From the NCBI GenBank assembly GCA_028679075.1, contig JAJRCF010000001.1:248001-312000 (forward strand): 64,000 nt of DNA, in the 5' to 3' direction. The notes under the pieces were generated by a model. The model ran no database searches, had not been told where the DNA came from, and worked only from the letters and a program-made list of their open reading frames with translations. How positions within the stretch are numbered: position 1 is the first letter of the stretch; every line of letters begins with the position of its first letter. The DNA comes from Methanoregula sp. (lineage in GTDB: Archaea > Halobacteriota > Methanomicrobia > Methanomicrobiales > Methanospirillaceae). Position numbers and translations under genes: made by a program. This document shows, piece by piece, positions 45,149-52,874 of the stretch.

Positions 45149-45175
45149 GGTGATCTCCCGTATCACCATTCTTTT
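45149..45175 (+). terminator. Stem-loop terminator after the exporter gene
   Basis: GGTGAT (45149-45154) pairs with ATCACC (45162-45167) across a seven-base loop, followed by a T-rich tail, two bases after the exporter stop codon. Confidence 0.45.
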
Positions 45176-45309
45176 CTGGCCCGGGCACATCGGTGCACCA
45201 ATAGATGAAAAAAAATTTTCACTCAACACCAGGTATATCCCGATTCAGGAAAGAGATAGGTTGTAGCAAAATACCCTCAGGAATAAAAGAGAAAGGAGGT
45301 GAAACGGAC

Positions 45310-45456
45310 ATGTGTCAAAAAGCCGGGGAATCAATCACCGGACCCCTTACCACTGCGGCATCGGGGGCCCCGACGGGAGTTGTAGTGAATGGCTGGGCCT
45401 GCGACAAAACCGACTGCCCTTCATATGGAAAATGGTATTGCCCGTTCTCGTGGTAA
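45310..45456 (+). CDS. 48-residue Cys/Trp-rich peptide, candidate exported or modified peptide
   Basis: A perfect AAAGGAGGTGA lies seven bases before this ATG and fixes a 48-residue product. The first 27 residues are small and polar (Gly, Ala, Thr, Ser); the last 21, GWACDKTDCPSYGKWYCPFSW shortened here as GWAC...DC...YC-PFSW, hold Cys31, Cys36 and Cys44 plus three Trp and two Tyr. Cys2 is a fourth cysteine. The split into a bland leader and a Cys/aromatic-rich end is like a ribosomal-peptide precursor, but no modifying enzyme is seen nearby. A longer frame to 45205 lacks support. Its own terminator follows. Confidence 0.7.
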   Translation: MCQKAGESITGPLTTAASGAPTGVVVNGWACDKTDCPSYGKWYCPFSW

Positions 45457-45495
45457 AGCCGGATGTGAGAACCTCTCCATTGTTATCTTTCTTTT

Positions 45496-45537
45496 GGGGT
45501 CCTGATGGAAAAGTATCAGGCCCCAGTACACTTTTTT
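45496..45537 (+). terminator. Strong stem-loop terminator after the small peptide gene
   Basis: GGGG-T-CCTGAT pairs with ATCAGG-CCCC (ten base pairs, one bulged T, eight-base loop; 45496-45524), followed by six T (45532-45537). This is a well-formed terminator for so short a gene and suggests an abundant, discrete transcript. Confidence 0.6.
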
Positions 45538-45639
45538 AAACAATGCTAAGGTGCGAAAGGCACGTGTCATGGTCGTCTGCGTAAAACGCCAGAAGTTTTT
45601 GCATCAGAAAAATTCCCAAAAAAACGGGAAATAAAAAAA

Positions 45640-46677
45640 TTACAGCGCCGGCTTCTTCTTCAGCGTTGCGACCAGCAGCTGCACCGCGGCTTCGAGATCA
45701 CGGGTGTCGAGAACCTCGACCGGCGAGTGGATGTACCGGGTCGGGATGCTCATCGTGGTGCTCGGGATGCCGCCTTTCGTCAGGTGGATCGCGGTCGCAT
45801 CGGTCGTGCCGCCACTGCCGACTTCGAGCTGCATCGGGATGCTCTCCCTGTCCGCTGCTTCCTTGAGCCAGGAGACGACCTTCCGGTTCGCGATGAGCCC
45901 GCGCCCGCTGGCGTCGACAATGGTAACGACCGGGCCCTTGCCCATCTCAACCGGAGCATCCTTCATCTCGATGCCCGGGTGGTCGCCCGGGATCGTGACA
46001 TCGGTGGCAATGGCGCAGTCCGGGTCAAGGTCGTACGCGCTCGTGCGTGCCCCTTTCAGCCCTACCTCTTCCTGCACCGTGAAAACCGCACAGATCGTGA
46101 GCGGGGATTTGACTTCCTGCATGGTCTTGATCAGCATCGCCACCCCGGCACGGTTGTCGAAGGCCTTGCCGGTCACGCGGCCGTACCCGAGTTCCGTGAA
46201 TTCCCGGTCAATGGTAACCGGCGTCCCCACATCAACGCCCAGCACTTCCACTTCCTGCCGGTTCGTGGCGCCGACATCGATGAACATGTCATCGATCTTG
46301 ACGCCTTTCTTGCTCTCTTCGGCATCCATCATGTGCGGGGGTTTGCCACCAATGACCCCGTACACCGGGCCTTTGGTGGAGTGCAGGACCACGCGCTGGT
46401 TGTAGAGCGTGGGGCCGTACCATCCGCCCAGCGCAACGAACCGGAGAAATCCTTTCTCATCCACGAACTTCACCATCAGGCCGATCTCGTCCATGTGGGC
46501 GGCGAGCATCACCTTGAACTTGTTCCCTTTCCTGATGGCGATCAGGTTGCCCATCGAGTCTTCGCGGATCTCGTCAACGTGGCCCCTGAGTTCCTTCTTT
46601 ATTACCGACAATACGCTGCCTTCGCTGCCCGAGACACCGTGGGCATTGGATAATTTTGCCAAGAGTTCCTTTACCAT
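45640..46677 (-). CDS. M42-family metallo-aminopeptidase
   Basis: 345 residues of the dinuclear-metal M42 (TET/glutamyl aminopeptidase or deblocking aminopeptidase) family. Motifs: AAHMDEIGL, the metal and catalytic segments FDNRAG and TVQEEVGLKGA, TDVTIPGD, and the C-terminal STMSIPTRYIHSPVE with its metal His. Members form large tetrahedral cytoplasmic complexes that trim peptides. Some M42 homologues were annotated as endoglucanases in error. Last gene of the hxlB-aminotransferase-peptidase unit, four bases after the aminotransferase. Confidence 0.93.
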   Translation of the reverse strand: MVKELLAKLSNAHGVSGSEGSVLSVIKKELRGHVDEIREDSMGNLIAIRKGNKFKVMLAAHMDEIGLMVKFVDEKGFLRFVALGGWYGPTLYNQRVVLHSTKGPVYGVIGGKPPHMMDAEESKKGVKIDDMFIDVGATNRQEVEVLGVDVGTPVTIDREFTELGYGRVTGKAFDNRAGVAMLIKTMQEVKSPLTICAVFTVQEEVGLKGARTSAYDLDPDCAIATDVTIPGDHPGIEMKDAPVEMGKGPVVTIVDASGRGLIANRKVVSWLKEAADRESIPMQLEVGSGGTTDATAIHLTKGGIPSTTMSIPTRYIHSPVEVLDTRDLEAAVQLLVATLKKKPAL

Positions 46678-46681
46678 GATA

Positions 46682-47785
46682 TCACTTCACGAGTTGTTCG
46701 ATCCGTTCAAGAGCGGTCATAATATTCTGTCGCGATGTGGCATAACTGAACCGGGTGTACTCCGGCGCATTGGCGCCGAACGCGGAGCCGGGGACCACGA
46801 TGACGCCCTTTGCGATGATCTTCTCCGTCAGTGCCGGCTTCATCGGGACAAAGGCATAGAATGCCCCTTCCGGTTTCGGGAAGGGCAGGCCCAGGTCGGA
46901 AAGGCCCTTCCAGATAAGGTCGCGGCGTGCCTCGTACTCGTCCCGCATGACCGCAACCGCACCCTGGTCGCCTTCGTACGCGGCAAGGGCCGCATATTGG
47001 GAGATCGACGTGGCGCAGGCCTGGCAGTACTGGTGGACCTTGAGGCACTGCCCGATGATCTCGGGCGATGCCGCAAGGTATCCCAGCCTCCAGCCGGTCA
47101 TCGCGTAGGTCTTGCTCGTGGCGTTGATGGTGATCACGTTGTCGCCGAATTTTGCAGCGCTCACGTGCTTCTTGCCGTAGATGAAATGTTCGTACACCTC
47201 ATCGGATACGACCGTGACGCCCTTGTCTGCGGCGTACTCGACAATCGCCCTGACCGATTCCTCGCTCTCGACCGCACCGGTCGGGTTGCCGGGAGAGTTT
47301 AAGACAAAGAGTTTTGCGCCACCCATCAGGGCCTTTGCCTTCTCGACATCGATATGGAGGGTTTTCGTGAGCGGGACGCTGACCGGGGTCCCCCCGGCAA
47401 TGGTTGCAAGCGACGCGTACGAGACAAAACCCGGGTCGGGGCAGAGGACGCGGTCGCCGGGGTTGAGGAGCGCCTGCATCACGATATGGAGTGCTTCGCT
47501 TGCACCGGCCGTGACGATGAGCTGGTCAGGGTGGTACTTGATCCCGTTCTCGTTTTTGAATTTCCTGCTGATCGCAGCCCGGAGTTCCGGGAGACCGTTG
47601 TTCGTGGTGTACCCGGTCTTTCCTTCCTGGATCGCCTTGATCGCCGCATCCTTGATGTGCTGCGGGGTGTCGAAGTCCGGCTGGCCAAGCCCCATGTTGA
47701 TGGAGTCCGGTCCTGCGGCTTCGAAAATTTTCCGGATACCGGAGATCTCGATCCCCGCCACCCGTTCAGAGAATTTCATGCCCAT
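46682..47785 (-). CDS. PLP-dependent aminotransferase (aspartate aminotransferase-like)
   Basis: 367-residue class I aminotransferase: NMGLGQPDFDTP near the N terminus, the NSPGNPTG motif, VVSDEVYEHF, the PLP lysine in NATSKTYAMTGWRLGY, and the substrate Arg in TRFSYATS near the end. The sequence is of the archaeal aspartate/aromatic aminotransferase group. It is co-transcribed with hxlB (14-base gap) and the M42 peptidase. The start has GGAAGTGA just upstream; a second ATG two codons in is also possible. Confidence 0.92.
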   Translation of the reverse strand: MGMKFSERVAGIEISGIRKIFEAAGPDSINMGLGQPDFDTPQHIKDAAIKAIQEGKTGYTTNNGLPELRAAISRKFKNENGIKYHPDQLIVTAGASEALHIVMQALLNPGDRVLCPDPGFVSYASLATIAGGTPVSVPLTKTLHIDVEKAKALMGGAKLFVLNSPGNPTGAVESEESVRAIVEYAADKGVTVVSDEVYEHFIYGKKHVSAAKFGDNVITINATSKTYAMTGWRLGYLAASPEIIGQCLKVHQYCQACATSISQYAALAAYEGDQGAVAVMRDEYEARRDLIWKGLSDLGLPFPKPEGAFYAFVPMKPALTEKIIAKGVIVVPGSAFGANAPEYTRFSYATSRQNIMTALERIEQLVK

Positions 47786-47799
47786 AGGTCACTTCCTGT

Positions 47800-48399
47800 C
47801 TACTCGATATTCGTATGCCGGTTCTTGAGGGCAGTCTCGTCCGTCTTCGTGATCTCCATAAGCCGCGAGATGACCGCATCGGAAAAGATCATGGACGCGG
47901 TCTCAAACAGCGTGCCCAGCGGTGCAAAGGACTTGTGCTCCCCCATCATCTGCCGGATCTCGAACTCCACGGTATCGTCTTCGACTTCGTCGCGGTGGTG
48001 CTCGATGATGACGATGCAGTCTGCAATCTTCCCGATCCGTGAATCCGCATTGGAGGAGATCAGGCAGATGTGGGCCCCGATGTCCTTTGCGGTCTCGGCA
48101 ATATCCGCCACGGTCTTCGTCCTGCCGGAGCCGGAGAAGATCACCATGACATCCCCGGGACTCAGGGCAGGCGTGATCGTCTCCCCGACCACATACGCCT
48201 TCAGGCCAAGGTGCATCAGCCGCATCGCAAACGCCTTGGCAACGAGCCCCGAGCGCCCGGCGCCGATCACGTAGACACGCTTTGCGTCCAGCAGTTCGGC
48301 AATGAATTTCTCGACGTCGTTGTCAGATATTTTGTTCGCAATCGCCCGGATCTTCGATGCCATCAACAGCATCATTTCCTGCACCCTGTGGCTGTCCAT
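47800..48399 (-). CDS. hxlB: 6-phospho-3-hexuloisomerase
   Basis: Isomerises 3-hexulose 6-phosphate and fructose 6-phosphate, the archaeal route to ribulose 5-phosphate and pentoses. 199 residues with a single SIS domain (VYVIGAGRSGLVAKAFAMRLMHLG, VIFSGSGRTKTVADIAETAK) and the late Glu/His region typical of PHI. HxlA is not adjacent. First gene of a three-gene minus-strand unit. Confidence 0.9.
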   Translation of the reverse strand: MDSHRVQEMMLLMASKIRAIANKISDNDVEKFIAELLDAKRVYVIGAGRSGLVAKAFAMRLMHLGLKAYVVGETITPALSPGDVMVIFSGSGRTKTVADIAETAKDIGAHICLISSNADSRIGKIADCIVIIEHHRDEVEDDTVEFEIRQMMGEHKSFAPLGTLFETASMIFSDAVISRLMEITKTDETALKNRHTNIE

Positions 48400-48523
48400 G
48401 CTTCTCGCACAAGAGATACATCCACATAGTAGATGAGAATTTCTAATGGCGGACTCAAGGGTTTTATTTACTGACGCGGGAACGGGGATAGATCTTTATG
48501 CAATGTTCATAAAAAGTTAGTCT

Positions 48524-49378
48524 GTGATTGCCCCGCTCGTGAAATGCTCGCCTTTTATCAAATGGGCCGGCGGAAAACGACAACTTCTCGTGGAACTGGA
48601 CCAGCGCCTCCCCCCGGCCTGGAACACGTACTACGAGCCGTTCATTGGCGGCGGGGCACTGCTGGTCAACCTCGATAACCACCAGCTCATCTCCCGGGCG
48701 GTGATTGCCGACCTGAACAGCGAGCTCATCAACCTGTACCGGGTGGTCCAGGACAAGCCGGAGTCGCTCATCGCTGCACTGGAGGACGATGACCTCCGGA
48801 ATGATGAGGCGTCGTACAAGGCATTGAAAGAGAGGTTCAACACCATCATCGGCAACCCGTTGCATGAGATCGAACGGGCCGCCCTGCTCATCTACTTGAA
48901 CAAGCACGGGTTCAACGGACTCTGGCGGGTGAACCGGAAAGGGAAATTCAACGTGCCGTTCGGGAGCCACAAGAACCGTTCCATCCCGTCAGGTGCAAGC
49001 ATCATGAAGTTCTCCGCACTGCTCGCGAAGGTGAAGATCCTGAATGCCGACTTCGAAGCGGCGGTAAAGACCGCCCGGAAAGGCGACTTCATCTACTTCG
49101 ATCCCCCGTACCAGCCACTCTCAAAGACCGCGAACTTCACGGATTACAATTCCCGGGGGTTCCGGTTCGAGGACCAGGAGCGGCTCGCCCGGCTGTTCCG
49201 TAAGCTGACAAAAAAAGGGGTGCATCTCATGCTGAGCAATTCCAAGGTCCCGGCAATCGAGGACCTGTACGAGGGGTTCCGCATCGAGACGGTCACGGCC
49301 AAACGGTTCATCAACTGCAATGGCGAACGCCGGAGCGGGATCGAGGAAATTATTGTAACGAATTACCCGTACGACTGA
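48524..49378 (+). CDS. DNA adenine methylase (Dam family)
   Basis: SAM-dependent N6-adenine methyltransferase of the alpha class. 284 residues with KWAGGKRQLL (SAM/motif X), YYEPFIGGGALL (motif I), LIYLNKHGFNGLWRVNRKGKFNVPFG and the catalytic DPPY at 193-196. The family usually methylates GATC. It begins with GTG, nearly leaderless by the TATA-like TTTATG near 48495. No restriction enzyme is clearly linked, but a GIY-YIG-like gene follows. GATC is dense in the repeat array at 34.4-34.8 kb. Confidence 0.92.
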   Translation: MIAPLVKCSPFIKWAGGKRQLLVELDQRLPPAWNTYYEPFIGGGALLVNLDNHQLISRAVIADLNSELINLYRVVQDKPESLIAALEDDDLRNDEASYKALKERFNTIIGNPLHEIERAALLIYLNKHGFNGLWRVNRKGKFNVPFGSHKNRSIPSGASIMKFSALLAKVKILNADFEAAVKTARKGDFIYFDPPYQPLSKTANFTDYNSRGFRFEDQERLARLFRKLTKKGVHLMLSNSKVPAIEDLYEGFRIETVTAKRFINCNGERRSGIEEIIVTNYPYD

Positions 49379-49498
49379 CAGGCACTAAGGTTCATCTGTT
49401 TTGAGTGATAATGATGAACCGGTCTCCGACTGGTTCCGGTGAGATCAGATCACAAGATTTAATGTCAGGAAATCATATCCATCAATTTGCTATTTCAT

Positions 49499-49849
49499 AT
49501 GCCGATAATTGACAGTGGGGTTACGGATAATCTGGAAGATGCCAAAAAAGGAGTCCGTCAGGGAGTCCTGTATTTAGTTGAACGAGAGAGGGTGAAATTA
49601 TTAAAATTCGGGATTACCAGTCAACCCCAGGTGCAATTAAAACAATTCGAGAAGGATGGCCTTCGTTATAATCACCTGTTCCTGATTTACAAAACCCGAT
49701 CATTTGCCAATATGAAAATGCTGAAAGAGTATCTTATGAGTACCTACCCGGATTATTGTGACAACGAGATCCGGGATTATGATGAAAAAAGTGGAGAGAG
49801 TTCCTATTTCCTGTATTGTGCAACCTATATCCACCAAAAAAAATTGTAA
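49499..49849 (+). CDS. GIY-YIG-like small protein
   Basis: 116 residues. GVLYLVERERVKLLKFGIT resembles the paired GIY and YIG strands, and a later Glu in MLKEYLMSTYP could be the metal ligand. The Arg usually found about ten residues after the YIG motif is not present (SQPQVQLKQF), so nuclease activity is doubtful. The gene is AT-rich and lies 120 bases after the methylase gene, with its own TATA-like box (AGATTTAATG near 49455). It may be a decayed or variant nuclease partner, or an unrelated protein. The ATG is preferred to an upstream TTG. Confidence 0.6.
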   Translation: MPIIDSGVTDNLEDAKKGVRQGVLYLVERERVKLLKFGITSQPQVQLKQFEKDGLRYNHLFLIYKTRSFANMKMLKEYLMSTYPDYCDNEIRDYDEKSGESSYFLYCATYIHQKKL

Positions 49850-50017
49850 ATTTTTACCATTTCAATCGTGTTAACCAATGGAACAGTTTTCCCGGATTTA
49901 TTTCACCATAGTGAGTGCATGCGGGATTTTAATTCCCCGCTACGTATTGATTACGAAGAGGTTGTCTTAAAAACCGGATAATAATCGCACTCTTTTCCGG
50001 ATGAACCCGGCCACCCT

Positions 50018-51529
50018 TCATTCGTTCTTTGTAGCCCGGTACTCCTCGATCACCCCGTACGGCACGAGCTTCCCACCCTCAAGCACCGAGACCGCCCCGT
50101 GCCCGCCGCAGATGAGGCAGTGCCGGCCGGTTGGTGCGAGTGCTCTGTCCGTCTCCTCTGCAAGGGCCGTGAGGGCAATACGCTCCTCTTTTGCCCGGTC
50201 GCTGTCAACATTAACGGAGGTGACGAGGAATGCGGCAAGCGAACTGTAGTCCGCCCGTTCCTGCGTCAGGCTCCTGAAATTGATCACGCTGTCGGCCGCA
50301 AAGATCAGGCCGTGTGCTTTGGAATAGAGGAAGACCTGCCCGAAGGTGTGGCCGCCCAGGCCGTCCAGCACGTCCAGTTCCAGCCCGCCGATCGTGACCG
50401 TCCCGATGACCGGGAAGATCCCCCGCGTTGCACCGGTCGGCCCGGAAAAACAGTGGACATCCGAAGGAATGGAAAACCGCGAGAAGAGGTTGATCATCTT
50501 CGTGTAGAACTCCTCGAGCACCGACTCCTGGCTCCGCGAACCGTAGCCCCGGTTGTTGGTCCGGATGATCTCAAGGGTCCCCGTGTGCATGTACACCGGC
50601 ACGGAGAAGTGGCCCGCGGCCCCGCAGTGGTCCGCGTCCGCGTGCGTGACGATGATGCGGGTCAGCCTTCTCATGTCCACCCCGTACCGGGAGAACATGG
50701 TCATGACATCGTCATGGTAGATGCCATACCCGGTGTCGATCATCACCAGTTCTGCGGGAGTCTGGATGAGGAATATGCTCCCCCCGCAGGGTGGCTGGAA
50801 ACAGTACAGCACCGTGTCAGGTGTGATCGCAAACTGCTGCACGGCGGCATAAAAATTATCGCCGGAAGTTGCGTTCATGGTCCGGCCGGTTGCAAGCACG
50901 CTGTCGAACACCTGGTGGGGGTTGCAGCCCCGGTCCATCAGCTCCTGTGCGATGTGGTTGGTATCCGCAAGGAACGAGAGCAGGAACGCATCCTCGGATT
51001 CACCGATCAGTTCCCGGACTTCCTGGGCGTACCGGACATAAAAGACCGTATCGTCAAGGTGTTTTCCGGTCTTGTCGTACTCGACAATCTCGAGCCGGTA
51101 CCGCGACTTCAGCTGGTCGAGGAGGCGGTCGATCTCCTTGCTCTGCTCAAGGTTGAGGCTGACCGTGAGCCGGTCGGGGTGCCGGCCCTTGTCATCGAAA
51201 TCGATCAGCGCGATGTTTGCCCCGGCAGAGGTGATGTACCCGAGGAACTCGTAGAGGGCCCCGGGCCGGTGCGGGAGGTACACGCAGAACTTCAGGAAGT
51301 CGAGGGAGACGAGCGAGGTCTGGAGGTACCCGATCCGGGCCAGGTCTTCGGTGATCTTCCGGTAGGCATCGTCCGTTGCAGTAACCTCATAAAAGACGGT
51401 CCCGGGGTCGATGCGGCGGTCAAACTGGATACGGTTGATATTGCCATCGTATTTTTTGATGATCTCGGCTGCCCGGTGCAGTGAACCGGGCTCATCCGGC
51501 ATATGCGCAACAAAAGAAAATTTTCCCAT
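50018..51529 (-). CDS. ACT-ACT-metallo-beta-lactamase fusion protein
   Basis: 503 residues. The first half has two ACT-like ligand-binding units (FSFVAHMPDEPGSLHRAAEII... and FCVYLPHRPGALYEFLGYI...), each with the DxPG or RPGAL loop where amino acids bind. After a helical linker, residues about 245-490 form a metallo-beta-lactamase domain with VTHADADHCG (HxDxDH form rather than HxHxDH), LGGHTFGQV, FAADSVI and GGHG. An amino-acid-gated hydrolase is the natural reading. Substrate unknown. GGTGGATC precedes the ATG. Confidence 0.82.
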   Translation of the reverse strand: MGKFSFVAHMPDEPGSLHRAAEIIKKYDGNINRIQFDRRIDPGTVFYEVTATDDAYRKITEDLARIGYLQTSLVSLDFLKFCVYLPHRPGALYEFLGYITSAGANIALIDFDDKGRHPDRLTVSLNLEQSKEIDRLLDQLKSRYRLEIVEYDKTGKHLDDTVFYVRYAQEVRELIGESEDAFLLSFLADTNHIAQELMDRGCNPHQVFDSVLATGRTMNATSGDNFYAAVQQFAITPDTVLYCFQPPCGGSIFLIQTPAELVMIDTGYGIYHDDVMTMFSRYGVDMRRLTRIIVTHADADHCGAAGHFSVPVYMHTGTLEIIRTNNRGYGSRSQESVLEEFYTKMINLFSRFSIPSDVHCFSGPTGATRGIFPVIGTVTIGGLELDVLDGLGGHTFGQVFLYSKAHGLIFAADSVINFRSLTQERADYSSLAAFLVTSVNVDSDRAKEERIALTALAEETDRALAPTGRHCLICGGHGAVSVLEGGKLVPYGVIEEYRATKNE

Positions 51530-51616
51530 GATCCACCGTTTGCGGGTATACCGTTGTTCCCGTAATTCGATATAGGTTATGGTCGGTGGACCCGTGTTTA
51601 AAAAAATTATCAGAAA

Positions 51617-52699
51617 TTATGGATCTCTTCGTCCTGTCGAAAAGGCCACGAAGAGGAATCCCGCAATGAGGAGTCCCGTACACGCAGTGACGGGAGAGAC
51701 CGGCAGGGAGAGCGGGTTCTTTACGAGTGTCGGCGAGATGGAGGTTGTTTCCGCGGGTTTTACGGTCACCTGGACCGAGTAGGCAAGGTAGCCGGGGGTT
51801 TTGATCTCAACAAGGTGGTTGCCCGGGGTGATGGTCCCGAGCGTGATCGGGGTTACTCCCACAGATACCGAGTCAAGGAAGACCGGCGCACCGGCAGGGG
51901 TGGATGAAACCGACAGCGTCCCGGTCAGGGGAGGAATTTGTTCCGGAACGGCTCCTGCCGGGGTGCCTTCAGCAGGGGTCTGGTTTCCCGAGGACGCCGG
52001 AGCCTGGGGGGAAATGACCGTGATCGTGGTACGGAACGTGTTCTTCACGGACGGGCTGGAGACCGTAACGTCATAGTTGCCCGGCTGCATGTCCACGTGG
52101 AATGCGTAGGTGAAATATCCTGACTCGCTTGCACCGGTGTCATATGTGTGGAGGACTTTCCCGTTGCTGTCACTGACCTGGATGCGGATGTCCTTTGTTC
52201 CCTGTTCAGCGGTACCGAGCAGCTGGATGTAATTGCCGGTCTCCAGCGGGTTCGGGCTTGCGACAACGTAGAAGTCAGGTTTTTTCATCATGACCGAAGT
52301 GGTTGAAGACTGGGTGGGATCGCCAAGGTCAAATGCCGTGATGTAATACCGTGCAGTCTGCATCTGGTCGATCCCCTTGATGGAGGACGTGTACCAGGAG
52401 AAGCGCCACGTGCCGTCAGCGTTCATCGGGATCGGGTTGCCGGTCCCTTCAACGCCATTGAGGTCATAGATCGGGACACCGCCGGCAGGCAGTCCCGGGC
52501 CGGTGATTTTTGCGGCCGTGATATTCCCGACCTTGTTGAACCCGTCGAAGATGATCGTGTCGCCGATATAATAACCACCGGGACCGCGGTATGCAATGGA
52601 CATCGTTTCATTCGCTGCAAGTGCCGGTTGTATGCAGACTGCAAAGGCAACAAGCAGGACAAGCATTGAGATGACTCTCGTGAACTGGATCTTTCCCAT
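51617..52699 (-). CDS. Surface protein with PEGA domain
   Basis: 360 residues: signal peptide (about 1-29, ending PALAAN), two beta-sandwich units (about 30-135 and 140-235), a Pro/Ala/Gly linker, a PEGA domain (GTLSVSSTPAGAPVFLDSV, then TPGNHLVEIKTPGY) and a C-terminal membrane helix. The N-terminal part resembles the DUF3821-type proteins of Methanomicrobiales, as does the protein at the left end of the window. Probably a cell-envelope glycoprotein. GAGAGGT lies before the ATG. Confidence 0.82.
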   Translation of the reverse strand: MGKIQFTRVISMLVLLVAFAVCIQPALAANETMSIAYRGPGGYYIGDTIIFDGFNKVGNITAAKITGPGLPAGGVPIYDLNGVEGTGNPIPMNADGTWRFSWYTSSIKGIDQMQTARYYITAFDLGDPTQSSTTSVMMKKPDFYVVASPNPLETGNYIQLLGTAEQGTKDIRIQVSDSNGKVLHTYDTGASESGYFTYAFHVDMQPGNYDVTVSSPSVKNTFRTTITVISPQAPASSGNQTPAEGTPAGAVPEQIPPLTGTLSVSSTPAGAPVFLDSVSVGVTPITLGTITPGNHLVEIKTPGYLAYSVQVTVKPAETTSISPTLVKNPLSLPVSPVTACTGLLIAGFLFVAFSTGRRDP

Positions 52700-52809
52700 G
52701 TACTACCTCTCGTTAAGAACAATATCGTTTAAAACGTATATATTTCTTTATTGTCAGATTTCTGTTATAATCGCCCCAAATGCCAAAAATCCCCAGATTC
52801 CAGAACTCC

Positions 52810-52853
52810 GGGTTACCCTATAACGAAACTATATCTATATTACCGCGTAACCC
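52810..52853 (+). promoter_or_regulatory. acs operon promoter flanked by an inverted repeat
   Basis: GGGTTAC (52810-52816) and GTAACCC (52847-52853) are exact inverted copies placed on either side of a TATA-like ACTATATCTATATT (about 52828-52841). The acsB start follows 21 bases later. A regulator binding both arms would straddle the promoter. Confidence 0.5.
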
Positions 52854-52874
52854 TTGATACGAGGGAAATGGACG

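Noticed and set aside
50099-51484. 461-codon plus-strand frame opposite the ACT-metallo-beta-lactamase gene
   Set aside because: Shadow frame; the minus-strand product has clear motifs and a start with a ribosome site.
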